A DNA stretch of 64,000 nt from Loktanella sp. PT4BL (GTDB taxonomy: Bacteria; Pseudomonadota; Alphaproteobacteria; Rhodobacterales; Rhodobacteraceae). The DNA is taken from contig NZ_QJJL01000003.1 of NCBI RefSeq assembly GCF_003201935.1, positions 248,001 through 312,000 of the forward strand, written 5' to 3'. The notes under the pieces are model-generated. The model searched no databases, was not told the DNA's origin, and saw only the letters and a list, made by a program, of their open reading frames with translations. The position numbers were made by a program, and so were the translations under genes. This document shows, one piece after another, positions 37,982-46,805 of the stretch. The number at the start of each line of letters is the position of its first letter. The first letter of the stretch is position 1.

Positions 37982-38638
37982 ATGACACCGGCAGTGACAC
38001 TTTCAATGACAGCACAGGGGATGCAGATCGCCAGTGCAGTGATCGGTCAGCAAATGCGCCTGACGGATACCATGATTGACCAGATGGTGGTCGCGCAGCG
38101 CGCACTGATGAGTGGCAGCATGCTCTACGCGCCTGCCAAGCCTGCCGCCAAGGCAAAGGCCGCGACAGCCAAGCCGAAAGTTGCCAAGAAAGCGAAGGCC
38201 ACTGTCAAGAAGGCGGCCCCGAAGAAAGTGGCAGCAAAGAAGGCTACACCGAAAAAAATCGTCGCGTCCGTGGTGGCACCAAAAGCTGACGTGAAACCTG
38301 CGCCGGTTGCGAAAGTCGCGGTCGCGGAGCCGGTCAAATCCGCACCCAAGCCAGATGAGAAAGCTGTGGCCACGACCGCATCAGCGCCTGCAGTTGAAAC
38401 GAAACCGGCCACGCCTCCTGCACCGGCAAAAGCTGAAAAGGCAAAGCCTGTGTCAAAGAAGGCCACCCCAAAGGTCAAGGCCAAAGCAACCAAGCCCGCG
38501 GTTACTGCTACACCTGCGGCGGTTACCGCAAAACCCGATGCGGCGACGCCAGCACCCATGCCTACAGCGACCAAGCGCGCCAAGGCGGTCACTGTCCCCG
38601 ATGCGCCCTGGGATGGGAAAACCGACGTCAAGAAGTGA
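37982..38638 (+). CDS. Ala/Lys/Pro-rich protein with phasin-like N-terminus and histone-H1-like tail
   Basis: 218 residues. Residues 1-48 are an amphipathic, Met- and Gln-rich helix (TAQGMQIASAVIGQQMRLTD and MIDQMVVAQRALMSG) resembling the short phasin-like proteins of roseobacters. Residues 50-218 are almost wholly Ala, Lys, Pro, Thr and Val, with many AKK, PKK and KKA steps like the C-terminal tail of histone H1 or AlgP. The protein is thus likely to bind a surface or granule with one end and DNA or other polyanions with the other; this is inference. GAGGGAGCC gives the start. A strong intrinsic terminator follows. Confidence 0.7.
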   Translation: MTPAVTLSMTAQGMQIASAVIGQQMRLTDTMIDQMVVAQRALMSGSMLYAPAKPAAKAKAATAKPKVAKKAKATVKKAAPKKVAAKKATPKKIVASVVAPKADVKPAPVAKVAVAEPVKSAPKPDEKAVATTASAPAVETKPATPPAPAKAEKAKPVSKKATPKVKAKATKPAVTATPAAVTAKPDAATPAPMPTATKRAKAVTVPDAPWDGKTDVKK

Positions 38639-38671
38639 TATATTTCTAGGCCCTAAATGATGAGAGAACAG

Positions 38672-38710
38672 CCCACCATGCAGTATCTGCATGGTGGGTT
38701 TGCATTTTTT
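38672..38710 (+). terminator. Rho-independent terminator
   Basis: CCCACCATGCAG (38672-38683) pairs with CTGCATGGTGGG (38687-38698) around TAT, followed by a T-rich run (38699-38710). It ends the transcript of the Ala/Lys/Pro-rich protein. Confidence 0.85.
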
Positions 38711-38783
38711 GACCGTTGCCGTCCCGTCGTCATCACCCTACCTCTCGTTGCGGGAGGACAGACATATATTGACGAGGCGCAAC

Positions 38784-39008
38784 ATGGCTCTCCAACCCGA
38801 CAACACACTGATTTCAAACCGCGAAATGCTGGCCGAACTGGTCATGAAACCACTTCGCACGATAGGCTCCATACTTGAGAGCATGGCTGTAAGCAATTCA
38901 CGGACAAAGGCGATCCAGGCGATCTGGGATATTCCGGAAGAAGAACTGCGCGCCAAGGGTCTGACACGTGCTGATGTGGTCAGCATGACATTCCGCCACG
39001 ACGCATAA
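38784..39008 (+). CDS. Small DUF1127-like protein
   Basis: 74 residues. The C-terminal half, TKAIQAIWDIPEEELRAKGL followed by TRADVVSMTF, follows the pattern of DUF1127 (YjiS-like) proteins: a helix, an acidic turn, then GLTRAD. Members are short basic or amphipathic proteins, some linked to RNA handling or phosphate stress; none of that is shown here. The N-terminal part lacks the usual Arg-rich stretch, so the assignment is tentative. The ATG at 38784 follows a GAGGCGC site. A GC-rich stem-loop follows the stop. Confidence 0.62.
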   Translation: MALQPDNTLISNREMLAELVMKPLRTIGSILESMAVSNSRTKAIQAIWDIPEEELRAKGLTRADVVSMTFRHDA

Positions 39009-39022
39009 GCGTTCTGCACTTT

Positions 39023-39047
39023 GGGCCGCCGCCACGCGCGGCGGCCC
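39023..39047 (+). terminator. GC-rich stem-loop after the small gene
   Basis: GGGCCGCCGC (39023-39032) pairs with GCGGCGGCCC (39038-39047) around CACGC. It has no following T-run, so it is a likely but not classical terminator. Confidence 0.55.
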
Positions 39048-39263
39048 CAGTTGCGTGTGTCACTTTGCGTAGGACATCTGTTTGCGCAAGGCATCTGTAA
39101 AATTGTTGACTGATGTAACTTTGCGGTCCGTGCTGTTTTTACAAACCGTCCAGGTTGTCCCCGACGAGACTTGGATTCGATCACATTTTCGCCATGATGC
39201 ACGGCGAGGAGGCCGTCGGGCGCGTGCCCGCGGTTGTTAAGAAGTGATCAGGGGGGACATGCC

Positions 39264-41222
39264 ATGACCGATCAATCAGCCGGAATCTATCCACCATCAT
39301 CCGCAATGGCGGCAGGGGCACATGCCGATAAGGCGACTTATGACGCGATGTACGCCGCGTCGATCAATGATCCTGAGGCGTTCTGGGGCGAGCATGGCAA
39401 GCGGATCGACTGGATCAGACCCTACACGCGCGTGAAAAATACCAGCTTTGCCCCTGGTGCGGTTGATATCAAATGGTATGAAGACGGTACGCTGAACGTT
39501 AGTGCCAACTGCATCGACCGCCATCTTGCGACGCGCGGCGAGCAGACCGCGATCATCTGGGAGCCTGACAGCCCCGATGATGAAGCGCTGCACATCACCT
39601 ATAACATGCTCCACGAGAAGACCTCGCGCATGGCGAATGTGCTGAAGGAAATGGGTGTCAGCAAGGGTGACCGCGTTGTCCTATATCTGCCAATGATCCC
39701 CGAGGCCGCCTATGCGATGCTGGCCTGTGCGCGAATCGGTGCGATTCATTCTATCGTGTTCGCAGGTTTCTCGGCCGAGGCGCTGGGCGCGCGTATTAAC
39801 GCCTGCGACGCCAAGGTGGTGATTACCGCTGATGGAGCACCACGCGGTGGCCGCGTGACAAACCTCAAGGACAGCGTGAACCAGGCCCTGCTGAACGATT
39901 ACAACGACGTGAAGTGTCTTGTGGTCAAGCGGACCGGCCAGCAAATCGCATGGCGCGGTGATCTGGATTACTGGCTGCACGAAATGGAAGAAAAGGTCAG
40001 CGCTGATTGTCCGCCCGAGGAAATGAACGCCGAAGATCCGCTTTTCATTCTCTACACGTCCGGTTCCACCGGTCAGCCCAAAGGCGTCGTGCATTCCAGC
40101 GGTGGCTATCTGGTCTATGCGTCCATGACGCAGCAATACACGTTCGATTATCACGACGGTGATATCTTCTGGTGTACCGCTGATGTGGGCTGGGTGACAG
40201 GGCACAGCTATATCGTCTACGGACCTTTGGCGAATGGTGCGACAACGATCATGTTCGAAGGCGTGCCGACCTATCCTGATGCGGGCCGGTTCTGGGCTGT
40301 GTGCGAAAAGCACAAGGTCAACCAGTTCTACACCGCCCCGACCGCAATCCGCGCGTTGATGGCGCAGGGCAACAGCTTTGTCGAAAAATATGATCTGTCC
40401 GACATCAAGGTGCTGGGCACCGTGGGCGAGCCGATCAACCCCGAGGCATGGAACTGGTACAATGATGTTGTCGGCAAGGGCAAAGCGCCGATTGTTGACA
40501 CGTGGTGGCAGACTGAAACCGGTGGTCACTTGCTGACCCCGTTGCCGGGCGCGACAGCGACCAAGCCGGGTTCTGCGACATTGCCCTTCTTCGGCATCCA
40601 GCCCGTTATTCTGGAACCAACCTCGGGCGAGGAGATCCACGAGACCGCCGCCGAAGGTGTGTTGTGCATCAAGGATAGCTGGCCTGCCCAGATGCGCACC
40701 GTCTGGGGCGATCACGCGCGTTTCGAGAAGACGTATTTCAGCGACTACAAGAACTACTACTTCACCGGTGACGGCTGTAAGCGCGATGAAGACGGATATT
40801 ACTGGATCACAGGCCGCGTCGATGACGTGATCAACGTCTCGGGTCACCGGATGGGCACGGCCGAGGTGGAAAGTGCTTTGGTCGCCCACGCGAAAGTGGC
40901 CGAGGCTGCGGTTGTGGGTTATCCGCACGCGATCAAGGGCCAAGGCATCTACGCCTATGTCACGCTGATGAACGGCGAAGAACCATCAGATGAATTGCGC
41001 AAAGAACTGGAAGTCTGGGTCCGTACTGAGATTGGCCCGATTGCCAAGCCTGATCTGCTGCAATGGGCCCCCGGTTTGCCAAAAACACGCTCGGGCAAGA
41101 TCATGCGCCGCATCCTGCGCAAGATCGCCGAGGATGATTTCGGGGCGCTGGGTGATACCTCCACACTCGCTGATCCGTCCGTTGTGGAAGATCTGATCGA
41201 AAACAGGATGAACCGCGGATAA
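39264..41222 (+). CDS. acs: Acetyl-CoA synthetase
   Basis: 652 residues, the usual size. It activates acetate with ATP and CoA through an acetyl-adenylate. Landmarks: [20 protein letters not shown] near residue 262 (P-loop), [13 protein letters not shown] near residue 410, whose Trp gives the short acetate pocket, [20 protein letters not shown], and [16 protein letters not shown] near the C-terminus with the lysine that protein acetyltransferases modify. The Trp favours acetate over propionate. GGGGGGACATGCC precedes the start. A bidirectional terminator closes the gene. Confidence 0.95.
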   Translation: MTDQSAGIYPPSSAMAAGAHADKATYDAMYAASINDPEAFWGEHGKRIDWIRPYTRVKNTSFAPGAVDIKWYEDGTLNVSANCIDRHLATRGEQTAIIWEPDSPDDEALHITYNMLHEKTSRMANVLKEMGVSKGDRVVLYLPMIPEAAYAMLACARIGAIHSIVFAGFSAEALGARINACDAKVVITADGAPRGGRVTNLKDSVNQALLNDYNDVKCLVVKRTGQQIAWRGDLDYWLHEMEEKVSADCPPEEMNAEDPLFILYTSGSTGQPKGVVHSSGGYLVYASMTQQYTFDYHDGDIFWCTADVGWVTGHSYIVYGPLANGATTIMFEGVPTYPDAGRFWAVCEKHKVNQFYTAPTAIRALMAQGNSFVEKYDLSDIKVLGTVGEPINPEAWNWYNDVVGKGKAPIVDTWWQTETGGHLLTPLPGATATKPGSATLPFFGIQPVILEPTSGEEIHETAAEGVLCIKDSWPAQMRTVWGDHARFEKTYFSDYKNYYFTGDGCKRDEDGYYWITGRVDDVINVSGHRMGTAEVESALVAHAKVAEAAVVGYPHAIKGQGIYAYVTLMNGEEPSDELRKELEVWVRTEIGPIAKPDLLQWAPGLPKTRSGKIMRRILRKIAEDDFGALGDTSTLADPSVVEDLIENRMNRG

Positions 41223-41240
41223 ATCGCAGGTTTGTCAGGA

Positions 41241-41272
41241 AAAAAAGCCGCGCATCGCTGCGCGGCTTTTTT
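41241..41272. terminator. Bidirectional intrinsic terminator
   Basis: AAAAAAGCCGCGC (41241-41253) and GCGCGGCTTTTTT (41260-41272) form a perfect 13-bp inverted repeat around ATCGCT. It works for both acs and the convergent MFS gene, whose TAA stop begins inside the right arm. Confidence 0.9.
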
Positions 41273-42554
41273 ATGCCCGTCCGACAGCCATTTCACTTTG
41301 CGGGCTGACCGGATTGTCAGCTGTGTCTGGCACGCGGGACGTGCCTTCGATAACGATCCTGGCGTGGCCTAGCCTTGGATGAAGCTTGCTTGCCAATCCC
41401 CAGGCGAAGAACAATCCTGCGCCACCCGCCACGAAGACCCCCGAAATCGGGGCGACAAGCAGGACAAGCCAGGCAACGCCTGGGGTCACAATTCCGGACA
41501 CGTCGCGAAAGCTGGAATAGACTGCCGACATCTCGGTACGTTCGGATGGCTTGACTGCAAGCAGGAACGGCAGGCCAGCAGAAACATCCAAGAGTATCAG
41601 AAAGAACGATCCCGCCATCAGGCAAACGACTGCAAATAGCGGGATGCCATGGGGCAGCCCTGCCATCACGAACAAGAGCGCAGACATCGCAAAACCCGTC
41701 CTCACAGCCGTTCGGACCGATTTGCTTTTCATAAAGCGCAGCATCAGGGGGGCAAGAAAAAGCGCTGCATTCGAGATCGAAAGGGCTACCCCGCCCAACT
41801 GTTCGCTCAACCCGTTTTGGACGGCATAAATCGGCAGGTATACAACGTAGACCCACCAACCGCAGGACCGGATGACCGCAAAAAGCCAGCCGGTAATCAA
41901 GCGTGGTTGCGCAAAAAAGCGGTTAAAGAACGCAAACGGATTGGCCGGAGGGCGCGTGCGCTTTGTGATGAGTTTTCCGTTTCCAAGGCGCATGGCGAGG
42001 AACGTCAACAGCATCACGATTGCGGCCACAGCAGCAATGCCAAAAGGTGCGAATGCCCACCACTTGTAGAGATATACGCCAAACGCTGGGCCAACTGTCC
42101 AACCCAATCCGCTATAGAGAAGACGTGATGTCTCCAGCTGGCCAAGTTCCACTTTGGCCACATAATCCAAGACATAGGCATTGAAGCAGACAAACGTCGT
42201 TACGGTCGCAACCGTCGTTAACGCAAGGCCGGCAATCACGGTATGCGGGGACTGAAACGTTGCCAGCAGAGCGCCTGCGGAAAACATCAAGGTCCCGATG
42301 GTATAGATCCAACGTCTGGGAATGAAATTTATGAGATATGGGATCAACAATCCCACAATGAGAGACACCAACCCGATTGCAAAATAGACCTCCGAGACGA
42401 CCGCAGCGTCCTGAAGGGCACCATACATCACCAGCGGGAAAACCGAGATCAAGATACCTCTGGCAATAGCTTCTGTACCTGCCAGAACGGCAAATCCGCG
42501 CACACTGGGTGCCGGGGCATGGCGTAGCCACTCTGGAATGCGACGTTCGTGCAT
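41271..42554 (-). CDS. Major facilitator superfamily transporter
   Basis: 427 residues and about 12 hydrophobic segments with the MFS halves separated near residue 210 by a basic cytosolic loop (KLITKRTRPPANPFAFF). Segments such as GLVSLIVGLLIPYLINFIPR and GTLMFSAGALLATF are ordinary MFS helices. No substrate-specific signature is visible. Its stop lies in a terminator shared with acs. The upstream 326 bases hold an mscS-like remnant on the same strand but no intact gene. Confidence 0.85.
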   Translation of the reverse strand: MHERRIPEWLRHAPAPSVRGFAVLAGTEAIARGILISVFPLVMYGALQDAAVVSEVYFAIGLVSLIVGLLIPYLINFIPRRWIYTIGTLMFSAGALLATFQSPHTVIAGLALTTVATVTTFVCFNAYVLDYVAKVELGQLETSRLLYSGLGWTVGPAFGVYLYKWWAFAPFGIAAVAAIVMLLTFLAMRLGNGKLITKRTRPPANPFAFFNRFFAQPRLITGWLFAVIRSCGWWVYVVYLPIYAVQNGLSEQLGGVALSISNAALFLAPLMLRFMKSKSVRTAVRTGFAMSALLFVMAGLPHGIPLFAVVCLMAGSFFLILLDVSAGLPFLLAVKPSERTEMSAVYSSFRDVSGIVTPGVAWLVLLVAPISGVFVAGGAGLFFAWGLASKLHPRLGHARIVIEGTSRVPDTADNPVSPQSEMAVGRA

Positions 42555-42714
42555 AGTTATTGCTCAAGCGATGTTGACGCCAGTGTGCACAGGCTCTCTT
42601 GGCGTGCATTGCCAATTACGACCCGTTGTCGCTTTCGGAGGTTGCCACCGCTGCACAGACCGGCGGCACCGCGGTCAGAATGGATCGCCTGTCCGCTTCT
42701 TTCGTAAACCTGCG
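42555..42714. other. Non-coding stretch upstream of the MFS gene
   Basis: Together with the mscS-like remnant and the leader of the DegT gene this makes about 326 bases without an intact gene. Short open frames are found on both strands, none with a recognisable domain or convincing ribosome-binding site. Since the next piece is a gene remnant, this may be decayed coding sequence. Confidence 0.45.
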
Positions 42715-42789
42715 TTATGCCATTCCATCCCCGAACCGCATGTTCACCTGTTCGCTTTTCAGCAGCTTCACTTCGCGCAAGATGTGCCG
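42715..42789 (-). pseudogene. Remnant of an mscS-family gene (C-terminal codons only)
   Basis: On the minus strand this reads REVKLLKSEQVNMRFGD and then GMA stop. The intact mscS gene 1.3 kb away ends REVKLLESEQVNVRMGD: 14 of 17 residues agree. At DNA level 42736-42778 matches 44091-44133 at 38 of 43 bases. Upstream codons run into a TAG at once, so only the tail of a channel gene survives. It is either a partial duplicate of the neighbouring mscS or the last trace of a paralogue. Confidence 0.7.
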
Positions 42790-42880
42790 CTATCTCAGCA
42801 AGAGCGGCCACGTCTTGGGTTCATGTGTCATTGTTCTGTTATAAAGATTGACCAGTGATAGGAGCAAAAGAGGAATCCTT

Positions 42881-44062
42881 ATGAAGCAGTGCCCAGACGT
42901 CTATTCCGCGGAACCGATCCCGAAGGCTGCATTTGATGAGGTGCAGCGCCTGCTCAATTCCGGTGACCTGTTCCGCTATACCGCCCCGCAAAACGCGCCT
43001 GTCTCTCTTCTGGAGCAGGAATTCGCGACGATGATGGGGACGAAATACACTTTGGCTGTCTCGAGCTGTTCTGCGGCACTATTCCTGTCGCTCAAGGCGC
43101 TTGATCTGCCAAAGGGTGCGCGGGTCCTGATCCCCGCCTTTACCTTTGCTGCGGTGCCGTCTGCTGTGGTTCACGCGGATTGCGTGCCTGTACTTGCTGA
43201 ATGCGGTGCGGATTACCGGATCAACCTTGCCGATTTTGAAGCGAAACTCGAAGCGGTGGACGCCGTCATCATCTCGCATATGCGGGGCCATACTTCGGAC
43301 ATGGACGCCATCATGGCACATTGTGCAGCCCGCGATGTGCCTGTCATCGAAGACGCCGCCCATTCGCTCGGGACCACCTGGAAGGGCCGCAAGATCGGCA
43401 CCATTGGCAGGATCGGCTGTTTCAGTTTTCAAAGCTACAAGATGGTGAATGCGGGTGAAGGCGGGATATTGGTCTCCGATGATGCTGACAGCGTTGCGCG
43501 CGCCATCATCATGTCGGGGGCATATGAGCACACGTGGATGAAACATGTGGTGCCCCATGACATTATGCAGAAATGGCAGAACAAGCTGCCGCTTTACAAT
43601 CTGCGCCTGTCCAACCTCTCTGCCGCGATCATTCGCCCGCAACTGGAAGAACTGCCACGTCGCGTCCGCGACGGGCTGCGCAATCATGACCATGTGGCGG
43701 CGCGTCTGAACGACTGTCCTTGGTTCGACGTGCCTGCGCCGCTGGAGGGAGAGCGCCGTGCGCCAGACTCGATCCAGTTCAACCTTGCCCAGATGGCCGA
43801 GGCAGACTGCGCAGCCTTCGCTGCGGCATGTGCGGCGAATGGGCTGAAAGTGCAGATTTTCGGTCAGTCAGCCGATAACGCCCGCGCTTTCTGGAACTGG
43901 GAGTTTCTTGATCATACGGGTGATCTTCCGCAGACCCGGGCCATGCTAATGCGGGCCTGCGACGTGCGTTTGCCCGCGCGGCTGACGTTGAAGGAATGTG
44001 ACATCATTGCTGACGTCCTGATTTCCGCGGTGCGTGACGTGATGGATAAGGCTGCGGCCTGA
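42881..44062 (+). CDS. DegT/DnrJ/EryC1/StrS family PLP aminotransferase
   Basis: 393 residues. Members aminate keto-sugars and related compounds. Fold-type I features: SSCSAALFLSLKALDLPKGA near residue 60, LIPAFTFAAVPSAV, VIEDAAHSLGTTW with the ring-stacking Asp/His area, and CFSFQSYKMVNAGEGG with the PLP lysine near residue 190. AGAGGAATCC precedes the start. No nucleotide-sugar or polysaccharide genes are close, so the substrate cannot be inferred. It lies between an mscS remnant and the intact mscS tail, which suggests an inserted gene. Confidence 0.85.
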   Translation: MKQCPDVYSAEPIPKAAFDEVQRLLNSGDLFRYTAPQNAPVSLLEQEFATMMGTKYTLAVSSCSAALFLSLKALDLPKGARVLIPAFTFAAVPSAVVHADCVPVLAECGADYRINLADFEAKLEAVDAVIISHMRGHTSDMDAIMAHCAARDVPVIEDAAHSLGTTWKGRKIGTIGRIGCFSFQSYKMVNAGEGGILVSDDADSVARAIIMSGAYEHTWMKHVVPHDIMQKWQNKLPLYNLRLSNLSAAIIRPQLEELPRRVRDGLRNHDHVAARLNDCPWFDVPAPLEGERRAPDSIQFNLAQMAEADCAAFAAACAANGLKVQIFGQSADNARAFWNWEFLDHTGDLPQTRAMLMRACDVRLPARLTLKECDIIADVLISAVRDVMDKAAA

Positions 44063-44078
44063 CCGCAGATCGGGCGAG

Positions 44079-45449
44079 CTAGTCGCCCATCCGCACATTC
44101 ACCTGTTCGCTTTCGAGCAGCTTCACCTCGCGCTGCGGGAACGGGATGCTGATGCCGTGTTCTGCAAAGGCATCCCAGAGCGCCAGATAGACGTTGCCGC
44201 GGATGTTTGTCAGACCGCCCGTCGGGTCCCTGATCCAGAAGCGCAGTATATAGTCGACCGAGCTGTCGCCAAACCCCACGATATGGCAGACTGCGGGGCG
44301 GTTTTTCAGAACACGTTCCACGCTTTGTGCGGCCTCAATCGCGATGCGGCGTACCTCGTGGGGGTTGTCGTGATACGCTGTGCCAAAATGGATATCCAGC
44401 CGCACAAAATCGTTGGAGTGGGACCAGTTCACCACCTGTCCGGTGATCAGGTCCTCGTTCGGGATCAGGTACTCGCGGCCATCGCGCGTGACCACAGACA
44501 CATAGCGCGCACCCAGTGAATTGATCCAGCCGAAGGTGTCACCAAGGCTGATAACATCGCCGGGTTTGATGGACTTATCCAGCAGGATGATGACGCCCGA
44601 CACAAGGTTCGAGACAACCTTTTGCAAACCAAAACCAAGGCCGACACCGATTGCACCGGACAGCACCGCAAGACCTGTCAGATCGATCCCGAGGGCGCGG
44701 ACACCCACAAAGAAAGCTGCGCCATAAAAGGCAATCTGTACGCCCTTGACGATCAGCACCTGCATCGAGGGGCTGATGTCCTCATTGGCCTTGATCCGGC
44801 TGGCGGTCGTCGTCGTAAAGAACCGCGCCAGTGCGATCAGACCGCCAAGGATGACAAGACCCTGCACCAGCAAGAGAAGCGAGAAACGGATATCCCCGAT
44901 CGTGAACCCGATGCTGTCCAGCAACCGTTCGGCCACGTCCAACAGGCCCAGGATCTGCAGGGTTGCCCATGTCCAGGCGCCGTAGCGGACAAATCTGCGC
45001 AGCAGCGGACTTTTGATCAGGCGCGTTGCAAAGACGATCAACAGCCATGCCAGCGCCAGGGTGCCTATCACGCTCAGAAGATAGCTCCGGCTGGGCCATG
45101 TGATCTCGCGCATGGCAAAGACGACGAACCAGATCAGCGAAACAAAGAAAATCGCGCGCAGCCGTTGGTGTACGACGACCAGAATCCGCATGCGCCACTT
45201 CGGCCAGTTTTCGCGTGAACCCATCCAGGCCCGAATGCGTGGCCCCAGAATGGTGCGCAACAGATGCGCAGCTGCGAACACGGCCAAAGCAATCAGGATC
45301 TGATAGAGATTCCACGTCCGGAACATGCTTTCCACAAAGACCTGCGCCTGCGTGAACAGATCAGTGCTGATCGTGATGACCTCTTGGAGCGGCGCCTCGA
45401 AGGGTTCGCTCGCGCTTGGTGTGGTCGGTGTGCTGGTGTGCTGGGCCAT
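44079..45449 (-). CDS. Small-conductance mechanosensitive channel (MscS family)
   Basis: 456 residues. Four or so membrane helices precede the MscS core: the pore helix is in LAVLSGAIGVGLGFGLQKVV (near residue 265), followed by SNLVSGVIILLDKSIKPGDV, the beta domain with VSVVTRDGREYLIPNEDLIT, and the C-terminal alpha/beta region ending DAFAEHGISIPFPQREVKLL. It relieves turgor on osmotic downshock; the extra N-terminal helices put it in the longer YbdG/YnaI-like group. Its last codons are duplicated at 42736-42778. It diverges from the RTX-like gene. Confidence 0.92.
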   Translation of the reverse strand: MAQHTSTPTTPSASEPFEAPLQEVITISTDLFTQAQVFVESMFRTWNLYQILIALAVFAAAHLLRTILGPRIRAWMGSRENWPKWRMRILVVVHQRLRAIFFVSLIWFVVFAMREITWPSRSYLLSVIGTLALAWLLIVFATRLIKSPLLRRFVRYGAWTWATLQILGLLDVAERLLDSIGFTIGDIRFSLLLLVQGLVILGGLIALARFFTTTTASRIKANEDISPSMQVLIVKGVQIAFYGAAFFVGVRALGIDLTGLAVLSGAIGVGLGFGLQKVVSNLVSGVIILLDKSIKPGDVISLGDTFGWINSLGARYVSVVTRDGREYLIPNEDLITGQVVNWSHSNDFVRLDIHFGTAYHDNPHEVRRIAIEAAQSVERVLKNRPAVCHIVGFGDSSVDYILRFWIRDPTGGLTNIRGNVYLALWDAFAEHGISIPFPQREVKLLESEQVNVRMGD

Positions 45450-45626
45450 ATTGATCCTGATCTATTGGTCCTGACGGATAGCGTCGCATGTGGTGGCGAT
45501 ACGGGCAAGTGGCCGATCCCTGGAGGACGCCTTTGTTGCCGTTTTTGAAGTGTTTACATTCTTGCGACACCGCTTCTGTGACGTTAGTGTTTTGATAGAT
45601 TTTTGATTTGGTGAAAGAATTCTTCG

Positions 45627-46589
45627 ATGGAAATTGGTTTTCTGCTTCTGTTGCTTGCGGGCGGTGCCCTGCTTGTTCCGCTTTTTGGTGGTGACGACGA
45701 TGATGAAGGGACGGACGACCAGTCGCAGATCGACGGAACATTCGAGAACGATCAACTGGAAGGCACCGAAGGTAATGACCTGATCCGCGGGTTTCTTGGT
45801 GATGACACGATCAACGGCAACGGCGGTGACGATGAAATTCGCCCTGGTGAGGGCGCTGACATTGTCGATGGCGGTGCTGGTGACGACAATATTCTGGGCA
45901 GTCCGGGGGCGGATACACTGTCTGGCGGCGACGGATATGATCGCATTTTCGGGGGCGCTGATGATGATGAAATCGACGGTGGAGCCGATGCGGACTTTAT
46001 TGCCGGTGGCGACGGGAACGATCTGATTTTTGGCGGGCAAGGTACGACAGGGGCGAACCCTGAAAGAGATCCGGAGTTCATTCGTGGCGATGATGGGGAT
46101 GATACGATCTTTATCTGGGGTGAAGGTGGCGAGGTACGCGGCAATGCCGATGATGATGAGCTGATCCTGATGACCGGTGATGCGACGATGGAAGCAGGGG
46201 GTGGTTTGAATGACGACTTCTATGTCATGGCCAACGTCTCTGATGCGCAGTTGACCGAGGCAACGATCACAGACTTTGATCCGGAGCGGGATACGCTCAC
46301 GCTGACCATTGATTACGTCGCCGATGGCGGCACACCGCCTGATGTCGATGTCACACTCACTGAAACAACAGTGGATGGCATATCGGGCGTGCGCATTGAC
46401 GCGGTTTTTGTGGGTCCCGGCGATATTCCGGTGTCCTCTGAAGCGTCGAGTGCCTTCGTACAAGGGGCAACAATTGCACAGCTCGGGTCCGCCAATATCG
46501 AGGTTGTCCTGACGGAAGAGGCTGATCTTGACGACCCGGTAGGGCTTCTCAATGACGTTATCGCTGCGCGACCTGTCGTACCGGCCTGA
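45627..46589 (+). CDS. RTX-like calcium-binding protein with N-terminal membrane anchor
   Basis: 320 residues. MEIGFLLLLLAGGALLVPLF is one hydrophobic anchor or signal, not a cleavable Sec signal with a clear site. Residues 37-140 contain about eight glycine/aspartate nonapeptides of the type GGxGxDxUx (GNGGDDEIRPG, GGAGDDNILGS, GGDGYDRIFGG, GGDGNDLIFGG), which fold as a calcium-loaded parallel beta-roll. The C-terminal 130 residues are acidic and end in a region with a serralysin-like flavour (TITDFDPERDTLTLTIDY). No type I secretion genes adjoin. The function is unknown, perhaps a surface or periplasmic calcium-binding protein. Confidence 0.8.
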   Translation: MEIGFLLLLLAGGALLVPLFGGDDDDEGTDDQSQIDGTFENDQLEGTEGNDLIRGFLGDDTINGNGGDDEIRPGEGADIVDGGAGDDNILGSPGADTLSGGDGYDRIFGGADDDEIDGGADADFIAGGDGNDLIFGGQGTTGANPERDPEFIRGDDGDDTIFIWGEGGEVRGNADDDELILMTGDATMEAGGGLNDDFYVMANVSDAQLTEATITDFDPERDTLTLTIDYVADGGTPPDVDVTLTETTVDGISGVRIDAVFVGPGDIPVSSEASSAFVQGATIAQLGSANIEVVLTEEADLDDPVGLLNDVIAARPVVPA

Positions 46590-46610
46590 CCTCTTGTTTG
46601 CCATGCGCTT

Positions 46611-46644
46611 CGCCAAGTCCCCCTCTTGCGAGCTGGACTTGGCG
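46611..46644 (+). terminator. Stem-loop between the RTX-like gene and leuC
   Basis: CGCCAAGTCC (46611-46620) pairs with GGACTTGGCG (46635-46644) across a 14-base loop, without a T-run. It is a probable transcript end for the RTX-like gene. I see no leucine-codon-rich leader peptide between it and leuC. Confidence 0.5.
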
Positions 46645-46805
46645 CGTGTATCTGATCCTTCATGAAAAAGGTTTTTGACATGGATGATCGCGCACGCCTG
46701 CCTTGGCGGTTCTTTGGTGCGCGCAGCACGATCCTTGCACGCGGGTAGCGCCCGCCTGTTTCCGCACGCCTGACGACCACTGACATTTTGATACGGGAGA
46801 GGACA

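Noticed and set aside
35566-38638. Prophage or gene-transfer-agent remnant suggested by the tailspike-like beta-helix protein
   Set aside because: No other structural phage gene, integrase or attachment site is present nearby.
39193-39248. Short frame ([17 protein letters not shown]) before acs
   Set aside because: Seventeen codons with no conserved feature; expected by chance in GC-rich sequence.
39264-41222. Propionyl-CoA synthetase as the identity of acs
   Set aside because: The Trp in WWQTETGG restricts the acyl pocket to acetate, and the length of 652 fits Acs.
46662-46748. 28-codon frame upstream of leuC (MKKVFDMDDRARLPWRFFGA...) as a possible leader peptide for attenuation
   Set aside because: No run of leucine codons and no terminator/antiterminator pair follows it, so leucine attenuation is not supported.
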